From the NCBI GenBank assembly GCA_902810745.1, contig CADDYW010000025.1, positions 1 through 51,807 on the forward strand: DNA of 51,807 nt, in the 5' to 3' direction. Within the stretch, counting starts at the first letter, position 1. Each line of letters opens with the position of its first letter. Below are positions 50,599 to 51,807 of the stretch, one piece after another. A program made the position numbers and the translations under genes. Under the pieces are notes generated by a model that saw nothing but the letters and a program-made list of their open reading frames with translations, was not told the DNA's origin and did no database searches. This stretch comes from Chloroflexota bacterium (lineage in GTDB: Bacteria; Chloroflexota; UBA6077; FW602-bin22; CADDYW01).

Positions 50599-50627
50599 GG
50601 GACTATTCCCGTCCCATACTTTAGTCC
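50599..50627 (-). promoter_or_regulatory. DosR/DevR-like palindromic sites upstream of the zinc-ribbon gene
   Basis: GGGAC 50599-50603 and GTCCC 50611-50615 form a perfect inverted repeat around TATTCCC. Directly after it, ACTTTAGTCC (50618-50627) matches one half and the centre of the GGGACTWWAGTCCC box bound by DosR/NarL-type regulators. The region 50452-50598 otherwise shows no gene. Confidence 0.35.
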
Positions 50628-50815
50628 TATAGCATCCGACCTCGCACGCGCTTCGCCGGTGCGCGCGCAAAGCATCGCCGCGGGGACGTTCGAGAGGAGA
50701 TGCTGTCGCGCTGACCCGTCGATTCCGATTGACGGGGAACGCGCTGGGTGCCGTCGAGCTCGGCTACAGCACGCGGCGCCGGCTCGCCAATCCGATCCGC
50801 GCGTGCAGCGAATTC

Positions 50816-50844
50816 TTGACACATCATAGAAGCGGTTGTATCAT
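50816..50844 (+). promoter_or_regulatory. Strong promoter of the peptide-type ABC binding protein
   Basis: TTGACA at 50816-50821, a 17-base spacer and TATCAT at 50839-50844. The leader to the GTG at 51050 is about 200 bases and contains no recognised gene or riboswitch. Confidence 0.7.
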
Positions 50845-51049
50845 CCTGGACACTCGCGGGCAGCCGCCAGTCCCTGCTTCCGCGAACCCGCGGCATCCTC
50901 CGCCGGGACAACTCGACGTCGCTCGTGATGTCGAATCGCTGCCTCGGAGGAGGGATGCATCGAAAAACGCGCTCGCCAGAAATCGCGTGCTGTTCGGACT
51001 ATGCTGGACGCCTCGATGCCAGCTAACCACATGAGAGAGGAGTTCGATC

Positions 51050-51807
51050 GTGCCTAACCAGCGCAAGATTGACCGAGCTCACTTCCTACGGCTCTCGGCC
51101 GTCACCGCCGTCACAACGGTCGTCGCGGCCTGCTCGCCGCCCGCGTCGTCGACGCCGGCCGGTGGAGCAACGCCAGCGCCACAGGCGACGACCGCTTCGA
51201 CAGCTCCGGCCCCGCAGCCGACGACACCACCCGCGCCGACGGCAACTCCCCAGCCGGTCGCGACGTCGGCCGCCATCGCCAAGGCCACCGAGGTCTCGAT
51301 TCAGACCGCGAAGTACAAGGAAGCGCCGATGCTGGCGGATCTGGTCAAGGCGGGCAAGCTCCCGCCCGTCGATCAGCGCCTCCCGGAGAAGCCCTATGTC
51401 GTCCCTCACCCCTGGCTCCAGACTGGCAAGTACGGTGGCATCCTCAGACTCGCCTGCTCGGATAAGACCGACGAGGGGACGACACGGTTCATTCAGGAGA
51501 GCATGTATGGCCACTCGCTCCTTCGCTGGCTGAAGGATGGCCTCCAGATCGGACCGGGACTGGTCGAAAGCTGGGAGACCAATAATGATCTGAGCGAGTT
51601 CACGCTCCACTTCCGGAAAGGCTTGAAGTGGTCGGATGGGCAGCCCTGGACAGTGGACGACATCCTCTTCTGGTGGGAGGACGAGGTCCAGACCCCGGAC
51701 CTCAAAGAGGATCCCCCGGACGAGGCTCGCTCGGGCAAGGGTACCCTCTTCAAGATGCAGAAGGTGGATGACACCACCCTCAAGCTGATCTACGACGCGC
51801 CCACGCC
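51050..51807 (+). CDS. Peptide/nickel-type ABC substrate-binding lipoprotein (SBP_bac_5), 5' part
   Basis: The gene runs off the window; 252 codons are visible. GTG with GAGGAG 7 bases upstream. The signal is HFLRLSAVTAVTTVVAAC, a lipoprotein type. A Pro/Thr/Ala-rich linker of about 60 residues follows. The mature domain then begins KYGGILRLACSDKTDEGTTRFIQESMYGHSLLRW, followed by GPGLVESWETNNDLSEFTLHFRKGLKWSDGQPWTVDDILFWWED. The last block is the hallmark of family 5 binding proteins for oligopeptides and related solutes. Permease genes are expected beyond the window end. Confidence 0.9.
   Translation, partial: MPNQRKIDRAHFLRLSAVTAVTTVVAACSPPASSTPAGGATPAPQATTASTAPAPQPTTPPAPTATPQPVATSAAIAKATEVSIQTAKYKEAPMLADLVKAGKLPPVDQRLPEKPYVVPHPWLQTGKYGGILRLACSDKTDEGTTRFIQESMYGHSLLRWLKDGLQIGPGLVESWETNNDLSEFTLHFRKGLKWSDGQPWTVDDILFWWEDEVQTPDLKEDPPDEARSGKGTLFKMQKVDDTTLKLIYDAPT

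Overview
This is a GC-rich bacterial chromosome segment with dense gene packing, many GTG starts and strong GGAGG-type ribosome binding sites. No rRNA, tRNA, CRISPR array, intact insertion sequence or phage region was seen. Several points suggest a member of the Chloroflexota, perhaps near Thermomicrobia. The RND pump has a lipoprotein-type adaptor but no outer-membrane channel. The sugar ABC system has a Tat/lipoprotein binding protein and no ATPase of its own. There is a VanW/G5-type wall protein, an ACR3-ArsR-ArsC set and a divergent extra GroEL. The taxon is an inference and was not tested.

Region by region. 1-1.8 kb: a truncated membrane glycosyltransferase gene carrying a palindromic repeat, followed by a mosaic of repeat elements. 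1.8-2.6 kb: a secreted two-repeat protein. 2.9-5.1 kb: an arsenic operon (arsR-acr3-arsC) with a visible promoter/operator. 5.1-11.6 kb (minus): an efflux operon of adaptor, RND pump and MFS transporter. 12-15.2 kb: an excisionase-type HTH fused to a receiver domain, queG overlapping it tail to tail, and a membrane-anchored Clp-fold serine protease. The protease has a long leader with a promoter, an 18-codon leader ORF, competing hairpins and a strong hairpin. 15.5-17.7 kb (minus): a two-gene restriction-modification system. 17.9-21.3 kb: an SRPBCC gene broken by one in-frame TGA, a heptamer repeat, and a three-gene ABC-2 exporter with 4-bp overlaps. 21.6-23.3 kb: a CPA2 cation/proton antiporter.

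24-30.6 kb: a sugar and cell-wall-sugar catabolic block. It holds a PmoA-like protein, a BadF-type amino-sugar kinase, MurQ, a zinc dehydrogenase, a Uma2 protein and a Gfo/Idh oxidoreductase. 30.8-34.9 kb: a large secreted protein convergent with a VanW/G5 wall protein. 35.2-38.5 kb: a sugar ABC importer (binding protein and two permeases). 38.5-40.5 kb (minus): MreB and a bactofilin, both shape cytoskeleton proteins. 41.3-45.8 kb (minus): divergent GroEL, a DUF421 membrane protein with a 42-residue companion, and an acyl-CoA synthetase. 46-49.9 kb: a VOC protein, FtsH and a HAD phosphatase. 50-51.8 kb: a zinc-ribbon protein and the start of a peptide-type ABC binding protein that runs off the window.

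The likely functional theme is envelope physiology: cell-wall sugar recovery, sugar uptake, cell shape, membrane proteolysis and efflux. The least explained items are the leader upstream of the Clp-fold protease, the in-frame TGA in the SRPBCC gene, the perfect 18-bp palindrome at 23.9 kb, the HTH-receiver fusion and the palindromic repeat families.
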